Notes under the pieces: generated by a model | Database searches by the model: none | Told to the model about the DNA's origin: nothing | The model's input: the letters and a program-made list of their open reading frames with translations, nothing else | From: Mucidula mucida | Lineage: Eukaryota; Basidiomycota; Agaricomycetes; Agaricales; Physalacriaceae | Length of the DNA stretch: 50,135 nt | Reading direction: 5' to 3' | Assembly: GCA_015501055.1 (NCBI GenBank) | Contig: JADNYV010000256.1 | Span: 1-50,135 of the forward strand | Position numbers and translations under genes: made by a program | Shown: piece after piece, positions 24,860-34,851 of the stretch | Layout of the letters: each line of letters begins with the position of its first letter | Position numbering within the stretch: position 1 is the first letter of the stretch

Positions 24860-25300
24860 AAGAACTACCGTGCGTCCGGAAAGTCGTCAAAGACTTCAAC
24901 CTGCCGTACTATTGATGAAACCTACTGTTGTTCAATTCAGAGGCTCGGGGCCTTTGTACTAAGAGAGTTTGCCCGGGAAAGCGCCTATGAAAGTGTGATT
25001 GGCGAGTTGAACGGTGTGATATATAGGTCGATATCGTTGTCTGCGTATAACGTAGCTTCAAGAGAGAGAAACAAAGATGATTCCGGTTGGACTAAAGTGT
25101 AATACCAGCTTCTTTCATGAGCCCCAGAATCTCGACGTCTATGGCGACGATGTACGCTATGGACAGCCCAAAACTAAGCGTCTACTTACGGTCCTCCGTG
25201 TGCTTTATTTGAGAACAAAATGTCAGCGCGTTATCTACGCAAAAGAGTCAGACCTGTAAAAGCCGGCGGAAGATTACCGTACTGGATAAAAGATGCGCCA
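24860..25300. repeat. Segmental duplicate of 31670-32100
   Basis: The two segments match with gaps. Shared runs include ggactaaagtgtaatacc, agcttctttcatgag and gccggcggaagat. Each lies upstream of an F-box gene on the + strand (25688 and 33163). The matched part extends from the intergenic DNA into the 3' exons of the PRXL2-type gene. Identity is lower than in the retroelement array, so the duplication is older. Confidence 0.65.
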
Positions 25301-25560
25301 AGAAGTTAACGTAAATGAGATTGCTTTGGGATGCGAAACTAGGGTGGCCAGTTGACAGCACCAGAAATACGAAAGCCAATATAGAGACGCCATCATTGTA
25401 CTGACTACGTGCGGTAGTCTTGATGTAGCTTCGCTGAGTTTGAACAGATACGGCGCCAAAATGATTCCCAGTCGACCAATACTAGCGAACACCTTAGAGG
25501 AGTCAGACGTATGAATGCCGGTCCGCAGAGAGAGAATGGCCGCCGGCGACACATCAGTCA
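25092..25560 (-). pseudogene. PRXL2/AAED1-type gene, decayed partial copy
   Basis: Diverged copy of the gene at 31886-32834. The stop codon, last exons and introns align (25092 onward). The conserved segment for the loop after the thioredoxin fold is recognisable around 25420 (cttgatgtagcttcgctgagtt against cttaatgtagcttcgcttcgtt). No frame is open across the exons and splice sites are lost. The 5' half with the CxxC exons is absent before the F-box leader at 25600. It marks the left half of the duplicated divergent gene pair. Confidence 0.6.
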
Positions 25561-25687
25561 CATGACACTATTTACTAATAATGGGCGCGGTTGGACGGAC
25601 TGTCTTCAGAACAACCACGACCACCAAATGTAAGCACCGTCCTCTTCAGCACGGAACCCTCTGACGGAATTGCAGATAGCCATTACG

Positions 25688-27351
25688 ATGAACTCTTCTC
25701 GCATCACGGACGTCGTGCCCGCCAACTTTCTTTGTGACAACCAAACAATGCAGAAGATTGCTGACTCACAACTGGTGGATGAAAAGGCGCTCAATCTATT
25801 AGAGACGAATCTCTCTGTGCTCGAATCGCGCCAAGGACGCCTCAAGGACGAGCTGGAAAGCGTTGAACGACTCATTTCGGAGGCAGTCGCCGAACAGACG
25901 CGTCTACGCTCCTCCATCGAGAATCACAGATCCCTTCTTGCGTATTCCCCAGTCCGCGCGCTTCCAGGAGAGGTTCTTAGCGAGATCTTCCTTCATTACA
26001 TCGCCGTTTCCCAAACCAGGCGGAGAACTGTACTCCAAAAGATTGTTGCATCCGACAGGGCGCGCTCGCGTATCCTCCAAGTGTGCCGTCGCTGGCGTAC
26101 TACAGGTCTGGCTGATCCTCGCCTGTGGACTGCCATTCATTACATTGGTTCTCGCGACGACGAGGACAAGTCGTACACCCATCCTTCGATATCCGGGGCG
26201 CCTAAAGAGCAGGCCACCTACTGGAAGCCCCTGCAGGGCAGGATAGACCAAAATTCTGCTCTGCCTTTACAACTACTCTTTCATTTCAAACAACGGTGCG
26301 GCGGCATCAGCAATCACGACGACACAATTTCCTCGCTGCAGACATTTATTCGCTTGTTCCCCCGATCAGACACCTTTTATTTCTGTCTTCACCATCGAAA
26401 AGAACCCAGTCCGGAGATCATGTCGGTCATGACGGAAGCCAAATTCCCTCCCGCAGATCAAGTCCATACCGCCCGCATTGACGTCGACGACGGGGTATTC
26501 AGGCGAAAGCTTCTGTCCGCCATGCCAAACGTTGAACTGCTAGAACTGGAATCACATCGGATCGACCACTGGTTCGTTGATGTGCCAAATGCAGGCCATC
26601 GCTTGCGCAGCTTGCATCTCCTAGGTTGTGATTCCTGTATATCCCTTGCAAACCTATTAGATCTCTTAGATCGCGCGCCGCTGCTTGAGGAACTGAAAGT
26701 TACTCGCATTTCCATTACTCGTTTTGTCGGGACCCTGAGAGTCGTTACCCATCCCCTTCTTTCAACGTTCCACCTTTCTCATGTCACGAAGGAGGAAAAC
26801 GACGCAGTCTTCGGACATTTGACACTCCCCGCTCTCCGTTCCCTCTCGTTCGGGGGCGACCACCATTCCTGGCCCCGTCCAGATAACCTCTCATTTATTG
26901 AGCGGTCTGGTTGTATGTTGACGGAGCTTGCTTTTTGTCGATGTTCGGTCGACGAGCAACGCCTTATGGCATTGCTTACTGCACAGAACAAAATCACCAC
27001 CATTCAGCTCAATTTTTCTGCTGATGGCGAAAGAGGCCGTGCAGTCAGCCCAAGGCTCCTATCATTCCTTTCTACGAAGGCCGAGGGTCCATCAGGTTGT
27101 CCTTTACCAGCGTTGACGGTCCTCAGGGGCCCGTACTTCCATTTGAGCTGAAGGATGTGAAACGGCTGATCAAGTCACGTTCGGCATCTCGAGCGAAGAA
27201 GTCTGGACTTGTAACGCTTAGAAAAGTGGACATTGAAGTACAGATGCAGATTATTACAGGTGATATTGATAAGGACGAGCACACAGCCCTTTTCAAGGCA
27301 TTCACAAAGAAGGGCATCGCGATTCGGATCTCTTACAGATATGAATATTAA
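25688..27351 (+). CDS. Coiled-coil plus F-box protein, copy 3, nearly intact
   Basis: The frame opens at ATG 25688 (MNSSRITDVVPANFLCD). It runs through a coiled coil (about residues 30-80), an F-box (PVRALPGEVLSEIFLHYI, about 85-125), a Trp-containing LADPRLWTAIHYIG segment and leucine-rich repeats (NLLDLLDRAPLLEELKV, LTLPALRSLSF) to 27151. Adding one G in the G-run at 27126-27129 would open the reading on to 27351, giving about 555 residues with the family C-terminus (KDEHTALFKAFTKKG). As read, the protein loses its last 65 residues. F-box proteins bring substrates to SCF (Skp1-Cul1) ubiquitin ligases through the F-box. A leader intron, gtaagc...attgcag at 25636-25677, is conserved with the copy at 33163. 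Confidence 0.75.
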
Positions 27352-27518
27352 GTGTATCGTAATTGTATAAATAAAGCGCGCTTTTGGGTGTTCTAGCCAT
27401 GCCCCTTTGAGCTGAAGAAAGCGACGATCCCGGGACGACATTCGTACCACACGATGATCTACACTGTTGTCCTCGTTCTTGTTCTATAATGCAGCACAGC
27501 CTCTGTTGTTCCTTGTCC

Positions 27519-27525
27519 TATAAAA
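27519..27525 (+). promoter_or_regulatory. TATA box of the gene at 27579
   Basis: TATAAAA about 54 bp before the ATG, followed by a pyrimidine-rich leader. A good core-promoter candidate by position. Confidence 0.45.
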
Positions 27526-27578
27526 CAACACCTACCGCCTCATTCCTACAGTATCCCCATATTCATCTCTTCATCGCC

Positions 27579-28232
27579 ATGGTCTCAATCGCTCGCGAAC
27601 ATCTACGCACCTTCCTCTCCGACCAAATCACCGCCTACGACCCCTCCGAGTCATATCAACCAAACATGCAGCCCTCAAGTCCGACGTGCTGGCCCAACGG
27701 TCCTGACTTTGATTTTCCATGCGCAAATCCATGCGACGAATGGGCATTTCAGGTGCTCGAGCTAGGCGGGGGTTTCAGAGTCCTTTTGAGGCGCACGAGA
27801 GCCACGCTTGGGAATGGACAGCGATTAGACGAGTACGTCTGGAGCATCCATCTCCTCGATGTGAATTTGAGAGCAACGTTCTGTAAGTTGTTCTCAGGTT
27901 TCCACGGAACAGTCATTCACTACGTCTCCAGGCTTGGCGCGCACATACTTTCATTCCCAAATATACATAATTTGTTCAACTGGACGAGCGCTCATAGGGA
28001 CCGAGTCTGGGTACTCGAGCTATTGAAAATATCCCTTGAGAGACGATACACGATTCATGCCCTCCATTTGCCGATCGTTGTTCCTGGGATCTGGGGTGGC
28101 GCACAGAAGTGGGAGGGAGAAGAACAAACGTATCATGTGATTGCGCCCAACGGTACAAAGTTAGAGAGAGGGGAGAACATGAGGGTGGATGAGGTTTTGG
28201 AGTTGTTCATTCGCGAGAATGGTGGCGTGTAG
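27579..28232 (+). CDS. Hypothetical protein, 217 residues
   Basis: Open from ATG 27579 (context cgccATGG) to 28232 in one exon. It begins MVSIAREHLRTFLSDQITAY. The protein is soluble, rich in Trp and aromatic residues, with an acidic tail (VDEVLELFIRENGGV). A possible 49-nt intron (gtaagt...ctccag at about 27882-27930) would break the frame that follows, so I keep it as one exon. I do not recognise the family. The TATA box, start context and length make it a credible gene. Confidence 0.55.
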   Translation: MVSIAREHLRTFLSDQITAYDPSESYQPNMQPSSPTCWPNGPDFDFPCANPCDEWAFQVLELGGGFRVLLRRTRATLGNGQRLDEYVWSIHLLDVNLRATFCKLFSGFHGTVIHYVSRLGAHILSFPNIHNLFNWTSAHRDRVWVLELLKISLERRYTIHALHLPIVVPGIWGGAQKWEGEEQTYHVIAPNGTKLERGENMRVDEVLELFIRENGGV

Positions 28233-28537
28233 CTCGCCGTCCGGGTGCTTTAAAGGAGAACGTCTTACAAATGTGAAGCCTTTGATACAATGTTTTTGCT
28301 TAATAGAGCAGCCTACTGAAAGTATGAGAGGAACTCAATCATAACCTTAGTATATGGGGTAAAGGAAGGCCAGGGATTTGAGTGAAACTAGCACCCAGCC
28401 ACAAGCCCAGCCATGTTATCTTTAGTCGTCAGGTTGAACCGTACCTTTACGAAAGGTATGCGCGCTTGGATGCAAACGTTGATTCAGAATGGCACAAATG
28501 AATAAGCAGCTACACGCCTCCCTTGCGAGCGTATGTC
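28233..28537. other. Short intergenic region between convergent genes
   Basis: About 300 bp with no visible feature besides the two 3' ends. Confidence 0.35.
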
Positions 28538-30035
28538 CTAAAGGCTAGTATCCATCATATGCGATGGCTTCCTCCTCGACTTTACCGGAGTCGACTGCGT
28601 CCTCGTCAACCCCGGTGCCTGCTCCCCCGGCTCCGCCGTCAAATGCTCCAAATTGCTTCTCCAAAACCCCGTCCCCATCCCGGGCTCCTCCACACCCTCC
28701 ATCGGCGCGCCATATACCTCCTCGTAATCGAGCCGTCGTTTCAATGCCGTGATCTTCCTCTCTAACGTCTCTATGTGCTGTTCGTGTTGTTGTAGGGCGT
28801 CGAATACAAATGGGACACTGGATTTTGGGGTTTAATATGATAGGCTCTGTTTGAGTGGTGGGGCGGCAGAAGGAGGCGGTGGTTGAGGGTAAGTGTATTG
28901 AGTAGTAGGCCGAGAAACGGACGGGTGGGACACGTTCGATAGCGATAGTGGGCGAGTCGTAGTCAATGGTGGGCAAGTCGAGGTTACGGGTGTCGGTAGT
29001 ATTGGTGCTGCGGTCGGCGGCTGTAAAGGCGGTACGACTTTAGTCGGTGAAGGTGGAGGAGCGGCCCCGCAATTTGGCCGTGGCCGCTACCGTGCATGCA
29101 CGGTACCACAGCCACAGCCTAATTTGCGCCACCTTCCACGTCCCCAGGAGCATCTACTTTCGAGCGGATGAGGTATGCGTTGGCTATAACATGTATCAAT
29201 GAACATATCTTGGTAACAGAACTTTGTGAGGTCAGACCAGAAATCATCGAGAATGAGCAAAGTTTTTCTGGTGGCCGCTACCGTGCGCACGGTAGACCCT
29301 GCACGGCCCACGGTCGCACGGTACTCACGGCAGCGGCCACGGTAGCGGTAGCGGCCACGGTAGCGGCCACGGCACTTTTGTGGTGCCCGTGGAGGAGGAG
29401 GTGCCATGGCGGTATCCTGTTTACTGGCGGTAGTAATGGCAGCACCTGTCGATGGCACCTGACCAGCTCGCCAAGTCCGCGTCGCGCGCCACTGTTCTAG
29501 CCACTGGTAAGCAGACGTGCCGGGACTGTTTTGTCCTGAAGGATCCCATAACCACTTTCCCTCGTTCTCCTTCAAGCCATCCATGAACTGTGCGATGCTG
29601 ATGCCATCCTCGATCTGCTCTTCAGTGATACTAAAGCCTTTATGACCTTTCAACGCGATACGCGTCCATTCTGCGTAACATGTAAGTCTGCGATCTTGAT
29701 TGAGATATGAAAAAGAACGAACCGAGCGTTTTGATAGTGTCTTTTCGATACTCGTTTTCGCCGTATAGGTCCCAGAACTCCTTCAACTGCTTGGGATCCG
29801 AAATCAGCCAGCCCATCCTATACCGCACCAACACCCTATTGAACATCTCGCTCCTCCACATCTTTCCGATACCATTCTGCCCCGCCTCCTCCCGTGCCTC
29901 CAACAAAAAAGCGTTCGCCACCCGCCCCACATGCAAAATCCCCAGCTTGAAGTCCTCCCACTCCCCCGCCTGGAGCACGAGATACACGCTCCTCCAAGAA
30001 AAGTTCGCCACAAACATCAGCGGAATACGATACAC
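28538..30035 (-). pseudogene. Unknown gene, 5'-truncated, with a 297-bp insertion
   Basis: The exon at 29723-30035 (SVYLVLQAGEWEDFKLG...EARE...VRYRMGWLISDPKQLKEFWD) joins over a 52-nt intron (29671-29722) to EWTRIALKGHKGFSITEEQ. That exon runs into a Pro-rich stretch (MAPPPPRAPQ). The stretch breaks at 29373 and resumes in the same frame at 29077 (AAPPPSPTKVVPPLQPPTAA). A last exon (about 28538-28820) holds a coiled coil (QHEQHIETLERKITALKRRL) and a basic tail. The protein family is not recognised. There is no ATG near the 5' edge and the frame fades at about 30050, so the start is missing. The join of the Pro-rich part to the last exon is inferred, not seen clearly. Confidence 0.45.
29077..29373. 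mobile_element. 297-bp palindrome-rich insertion with terminal inverted repeats
   Basis: It starts GCCGTGGCCGCTACCGTG and ends with the reverse complement (CACGGTAGCGGCCACGGC). It contains two perfect 18-bp palindromes, TACCGTGCATGCACGGTA (29088-29105) and CTACCGTGCGCACGGTAG (29278-29295). At its right end there is a short tandem array of a 12-mer (cggccacggtag). It interrupts a Pro-rich coding stretch that resumes in the same frame on the other side. No coding capacity and no clear target-site duplication. It is probably a small non-autonomous inverted-repeat element. A slipped expansion of GC-rich repeats is the alternative. Confidence 0.5.
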
Positions 30036-30299
30036 ACTTGGAATAGTAGTCGTCGCGCCTTCGATCGATAGTCATGAAACGAACACAATTCACAATTTCA
30101 TGACTGTCCATTTCAAACCCGGTTTAAATGGAGTGACTACCATGGGGTCTGGTAGTCGCTCGTCACTCGTCAAGTGGTGTATGCAACCGACGGCAACTTG
30201 AGTGCCCACTCACATGTGACACTGCTTGACGACCGCGGGCGTGTAGCCGGGACATGCTAGCGCGGAGCCAATACCGTCGCCATAATGCAACGGTGGAGG

Positions 30300-30980
30300 T
30301 CAGCCCCAACTCATACTCATACTCATACTTTCCACCCCTGGGTGCAGTATGACTTTTGGGACAACAACCTTCCCGAAGAGAAGGTGGAGAGAGAGTGCAG
30401 ATAATCGCTCAATTCTGCTTTGCAGGGTGTTCCAGTAAGCCGCCCGTTCTTCAGGCGACCCACATATCAAAGGAGGGGAGAATGGCTCTCTTCCGCCAGA
30501 ACCAATCAAAGGGATGGTGCTCCACAGCCTAGGATCGGCCAGAGCGGTGGTACGCCAACGACGGCAAACCAGAAGGATAGGTACGGGGATGCGGAGGGAT
30601 GCAACAATCTCTTTGAAAACAGTTGTCTGCGTTGTTTGGGAAAGCGCAACATAATAGAGAAAGATCTCGCTCAGGACCTCCCCTGGGAGAGCGCGAACTG
30701 GGGAGTAAGCTAGGAGGGAGCGATGGGCCGGAATAGAGGAGCGAAGACGCGTCTGCTCTGCGACGGCGTCGGAACTGAGGCGTTTAACGGTTGCCAGCTC
30801 GTCTTTGAGACATCGTCGGCGCGATTCGAGCACGGACAAGTTATTCTCCAAATCATATAGTGCCTTTTCATCTTTCAGCTGTGACTGGGCAATTTTCTCC
30901 ATAGTTCGACTGTCACAAAGAAAGTTGGCGGGCACGACGTCCGTGATCCTAGGTGCGCTCTGGTGCGAGTTCATTGTCAT
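30300..30980 (-). pseudogene. Coiled-coil plus F-box protein, copy 4, 3'-truncated
   Basis: Clean frame from ATG 30980 (MTMNSHQSAPRITDVVPANF) through the coiled coil, the F-box (PVRALPGEVLSEIFLYYVAL) and LADPRLWSTIPLIGSG to ALSLHLLF. At about 30377 homology to the family stops abruptly. The frame then runs 20 codons through unrelated sequence, with a small hexamer repeat (ACTCAT, 30309-30326), to a stop. The whole leucine-rich half is missing. The break faces another truncated gene across about 250 bp, which suggests a rearrangement point. A stand-alone F-box fragment could in principle still bind Skp1. Confidence 0.75.
30309..30326. repeat. Hexanucleotide repeat (ACTCAT)x3
   Basis: Three perfect units next to the point where F-box copy 4 loses homology to its family. 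Confidence 0.6.
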
Positions 30981-31885
30981 CTCTGTCTAGACACTACATT
31001 ACAGGCATTTATGATGAAGCGGAAGACGGGGCTTACATTTATTGCAAGAAGGTGGTGGTGGTTCTGAAGGAAAGGCCGTTAAGCCACGTCCATTGGAAAT
31101 AGCATCATGTGATTGATTTGTCATGCCGGCCGGTTCATTTGTGGCGTAAACTGGACATACTTACCATTTTTTTGGGTCGACCTTCAGTTCATTTAGTAGA
31201 GCAATACTATGGTACTTTTCCACGTTTAAGGAGTTAAATAATTCTCTCCTCGGCCGAAGATCTGCCATTCTCCGTTCAGCAGTGCTCTAGATCCTCCGAC
31301 TTGTCCATGTAAAGGAAAGAGACCAAAATCGCCCTATCAGGACGATAGAACGGTGTCCTCTTGAAGCTCATCATGCAGGATGAACTCACAAATACCCGTA
31401 TGCAGTTACAGGCAGGTCCTAGGTTCGTTGATCGTCCCGGTCGTGTCCTACATGTACTCAAATGATCTAAGGAGCTTTTATTTCCCTGCTTTTCAAGATA
31501 CGAGACAACGGGTCCTGGTTGGTATACCGTACACATCACATTGATGTTTGAAGCATAATTGACAGTGACACTCACCGCTAGGTACGGAAGCCTGGCGACT
31601 TCGCAGTCCAATGAGGCAAGAATTCCATGCGCTATCTGACTAAATAGATGACCTAGTATTCCCCTACTTTAGACCAGGAACTACCGTGATGTGTTCCAGA
31701 TGGCAGTCAACAACTTAGAGCCTGCCGTGCCTATTCATTAAGTCCCAATTGTTCGTACTGACGTTCAACTCAGAGTCTCGCGCCCTTCGTACCAAGAAAG
31801 TTCGCCGCAAGGAGGTGTGGTTGGCGAGTTCAACGGTGTGTAACATAGCGTCAGAAGAGGAAATACATAGATGATGCCGGATGGA
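30981..31885. other. Intergenic, includes the right copy of the segmental duplication
   Basis: About 900 bp. It starts with an F-box leader (gaaggtggtggtggttctg near 31050). From about 31670 it matches the 24860-25090 segment. A 111-codon minus-strand frame at 31276-31611 has no recognisable content. Confidence 0.4.
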
Positions 31886-32834
31886 CTAAAGTGTAATACC
31901 AGCTTCTTTCATGAGCTCCGAAATCTCGACGTCTATTGCGACGATGTAAGCTATGGACAATCCAAAACGAAATGTCCACGTACGATCCTCCGTGTGCTTC
32001 ATTCGAGAGCAAAAAGTCAGCTCCTTATCTACACAAGAAGAGTCAGACCTGGAAACGCCGGCGGAAGATACCGTACTGGGCCCAAAAATGAAATCACCGC
32101 CCAGCTGAGAAATGTTGCCTTGTTTTCCCATCAGCGACGGATGCGAAAGGGGGCCTTTCTATGAGAAGTTCAGCTGAGAGATGGGCATAATACTTGAACT
32201 AACATAGATACTCTGCAGCGCGTTGGTCAACGTGCTAGTCTTAATGTAGCTTCGCTTCGTTTCACCAGACGGGGTACCAGAGAGATTCTCGACTGTCATG
32301 CCGAGGGAACGATAGAGTTTGCGCGAGGGGTCTGCGTATATCTTGCCGGTAAACTTCGTGTCCTCTGTGTCACGTACATGAGTAACATCATGCATACAAA
32401 GAATGGGCGTCGTACGAGCATAAGACGCGATGGGTTGCCATTGACCACACCCAATGACGACTATCTGCACACCCGACTGTGTCAAGACGTCGGACGGTAG
32501 TCGAGCAAGGTCCTCGACGTATGCCTGTGGGGCTGTAAAGCAAGCCGGCGAGTAGCAATAGACTACTCACCTTACAGATCTAATTTCAAAGGGTAGAGGA
32601 GAGTCAACACTGTAGAAGAGCATAATAACGAACACCACAGAAGAAATGGCCTTAGTAGGCATGAGCTACAACAGGAGTGGCCCACGCATGAGAAGAACAC
32701 TGACGAATGAAAACGACAACCGTCTTCCCGGAGGCGGGTAGAATGGAGTCGAAAGATACAAGTTGGCCTTTCGCGTCGAAAACCTGGAGCTCCATGCCAC
32801 TCGAGAGCGCAGCTTGATCAGGGAAAGTCGACAT
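31886..32834 (-). CDS. PRXL2/AAED1-type thioredoxin-fold (AhpC/TSA) protein
   Basis: Eight exons: 32705-32834, 32634-32650, 32571-32579, 32416-32524, 32204-32364, 32077-32158, 31984-32028 and 31886-31932. They total exactly 600 nt, or 199 residues. The family pattern is complete: VVVFIRHFFCGICKAYVEDL with the redox CxxC (CGIC), then VQIVVIGCGQWQPI, GKIYADPSRKLYRSLGM, GKQGNISQLGGDFIFGP and MKHTEDHVEISELM. Members are peroxiredoxin-like, probably acting in redox control; the substrate is unknown. The active-site loop is coded by two micro-exons of 17 and 9 nt; the second Cys sits in the 9-nt exon (Ile-Cys-Lys). All introns are 45-54 nt with GT...AG ends. It is divergent from the F-box gene 329 bp away. 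A decayed partial copy lies at 25092-25560. Confidence 0.85.
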
Positions 32835-33162
32835 GATAGGGGAAAGGAGAGTGACGGATCTCGGCCCGACGAGAGCGACAATCACTTTGATCCCTCGAGC
32901 GGGTATAGCTCACACGAACCCTAGTGTTGCTTTGCTGAGCTTATTTCAGGAGCACGGAGTATATGCGCGGCGCAGTAAATCAGCTCAAAGCAATGGCTTA
33001 CAGGGAGTGAATTCCGTGATGACTCTAGCAACACGTGATGGTACATCTGGCACTGGACGCGGTTCCGTTTCTTGACAAGAACCACGACTACCACCATCCT
33101 AATAGGAAAGGTAAGCAGAGTTTTCCGCTCCGCCAACGTCTCTCAATGAAACGTAGAAAGAC

Positions 33163-34851
33163 ATGGCGATGAACTGTCAACAGAGCGCTTCTAGGATCAC
33201 GGACGTCGTGCCCGCCAAATTTCTTTGTGACAGTCGAACTATGGAAAAAATCGCCCAGTCACAGGTGAAAGAGGACAAGGCGCTTCTTGACTTGGAGAAT
33301 AAATTATCAGTGCTCAAATCGCGCCAACGCTGTCTTAATGATGAGCTGGAAACTGCTGAACGACTCATTTCCGACGCCGTCGGAGAGCAGACGCGTCTTC
33401 GCTCCTCCATTGCGACCAATCGCTCCCTGATAGCACCCTCCCCAGTCCGCGCTCTCTCAGGAGAAGTCTTGAGCGATTTTTTCCTCCATTATATTGCCCT
33501 TTCCCGGACTGCGCAAGACAATGTTTTCAAAGAGATCGTTGCATCCCACCGAATTCACGCACCTATTCTTCTGGTCTGCCGTCGTTGGCATACTACCGCT
33601 TTGGCCGATCCTAGGCTGTGGACCACCATCCCTTTGATTGGTTCTGGCCACGGAACGTCATTTCTCCATCCTTTGACATCGCGGTCGCCTGAAGTACGGA
33701 TGGCTTACTGGAAGGCGTTGCAATGCAGAATAGATCGAAGGTCTGCTCTCCCTCTCCACCTTCTCTTCCACTACAAGTGTTTCGAACCCATCGGCGATCC
33801 CATTTACTCCATGTCCTCGCTGCAAACATTCATTCGCTTGTTCCCCAGGGCAAACACCATTTCTCTCGAAATTTCGTATCACGAGCCCGATGAACTCATT
33901 CCAGCGCTCAGCTGCATCATGGATGATGCCGACATACCTCATGCAGGCGGAGTCCATACCGCCCGGATAGATGTCGACGACGACGCGTTTGGGCGAAAGA
34001 TTTTGTCCGTCATACCGAATGTGGAAGTGCTAGAAATGTCATTCTTCGCAGTCAATCAGTGGCTCATCGATTCATCAACAGCAGGACATTGCCTGCGCAG
34101 TCTGCACCTTCTGACCGGCTGTTCTACCATACAGCTCGTACAAGTATTGGATCTCCTAGAACGTGCGCCGCTACTTGCGACTCTGAAAGTTTTCCGGATC
34201 TGCATTACCTCCTCTGGCGGACCACTTCGTGTTGTAACTCATACTTGTCTATCAACGTTCCACGTTGCTTCTCCACACACGGATGAAAACGATGCTGTGT
34301 TCGGTCATCTGACACTCCCTGCTCTGTCGTATGTGGCCAGTGGCTTCAGCCCCGCATTAGGGCCCCGTCCGAGTAACATTGCGTTTCTTCAGCGATCGGG
34401 TTGCATGTTAGTGTCGCTGGCATTTCGTCGATGTCGTGTCGACTAGACGCGCCTGCTGGAAATGCTTACCGTTCAACAGGCACTCATTACCCTTAAGCTC
34501 GATTTGGTTTTCGACGCAGGCACAGGATCGGAGGGGCTCATGCCAATGGCGATCCTTGAGTACCTTTCATCAGAGTCCAAGGGTGGCTCAGATCGACCTT
34601 TACCAGCGTTGACGTCCCTTTCAGTCCTGGTACTTCCCCAACTATTAGTGGATGTGAAGCGGCTGGTTCAGTCGCGTTCTGCCGGACAACGCATCGCGGC
34701 CCTCAGAGAAGTCGATATCCAAGTGCGGGAGTGGGCCGATTCAGATTACGATTCGGACGAAAAGACAGATCAGAAGGACGAGCATGCGGCCCTGTTCAAG
34801 GACTTTGTCAAGGATGGTATTGACATTCGTATTTCTCACAAGTGGCTGTAA
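33163..34851 (+). pseudogene. Coiled-coil plus F-box protein, copy 5, one in-frame stop
   Basis: The frame opens MAMNCQQSASRITDVVPAKF at 33163. It is uninterrupted for 427 codons through the coiled coil, the F-box (PVRALSGEVLSDFFLHYIAL, slightly off consensus), LADPRLWTTIPLIGSG and the leucine-rich region. It meets TAG at 34444-34446, where copy 3 has a glutamate codon. The same frame then stays open to 34851 (562 codons in all), with the family C-terminus (DEHAALFKDFVKDG) and an acidic insert (DYDSDEKTDQKDE). The lesion is thus a single nonsense codon. The leader has a conserved intron (gtaagc...acgtag, 33112-33157). It makes a truncated protein unless the stop is read through or is a base error. 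Confidence 0.75.
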
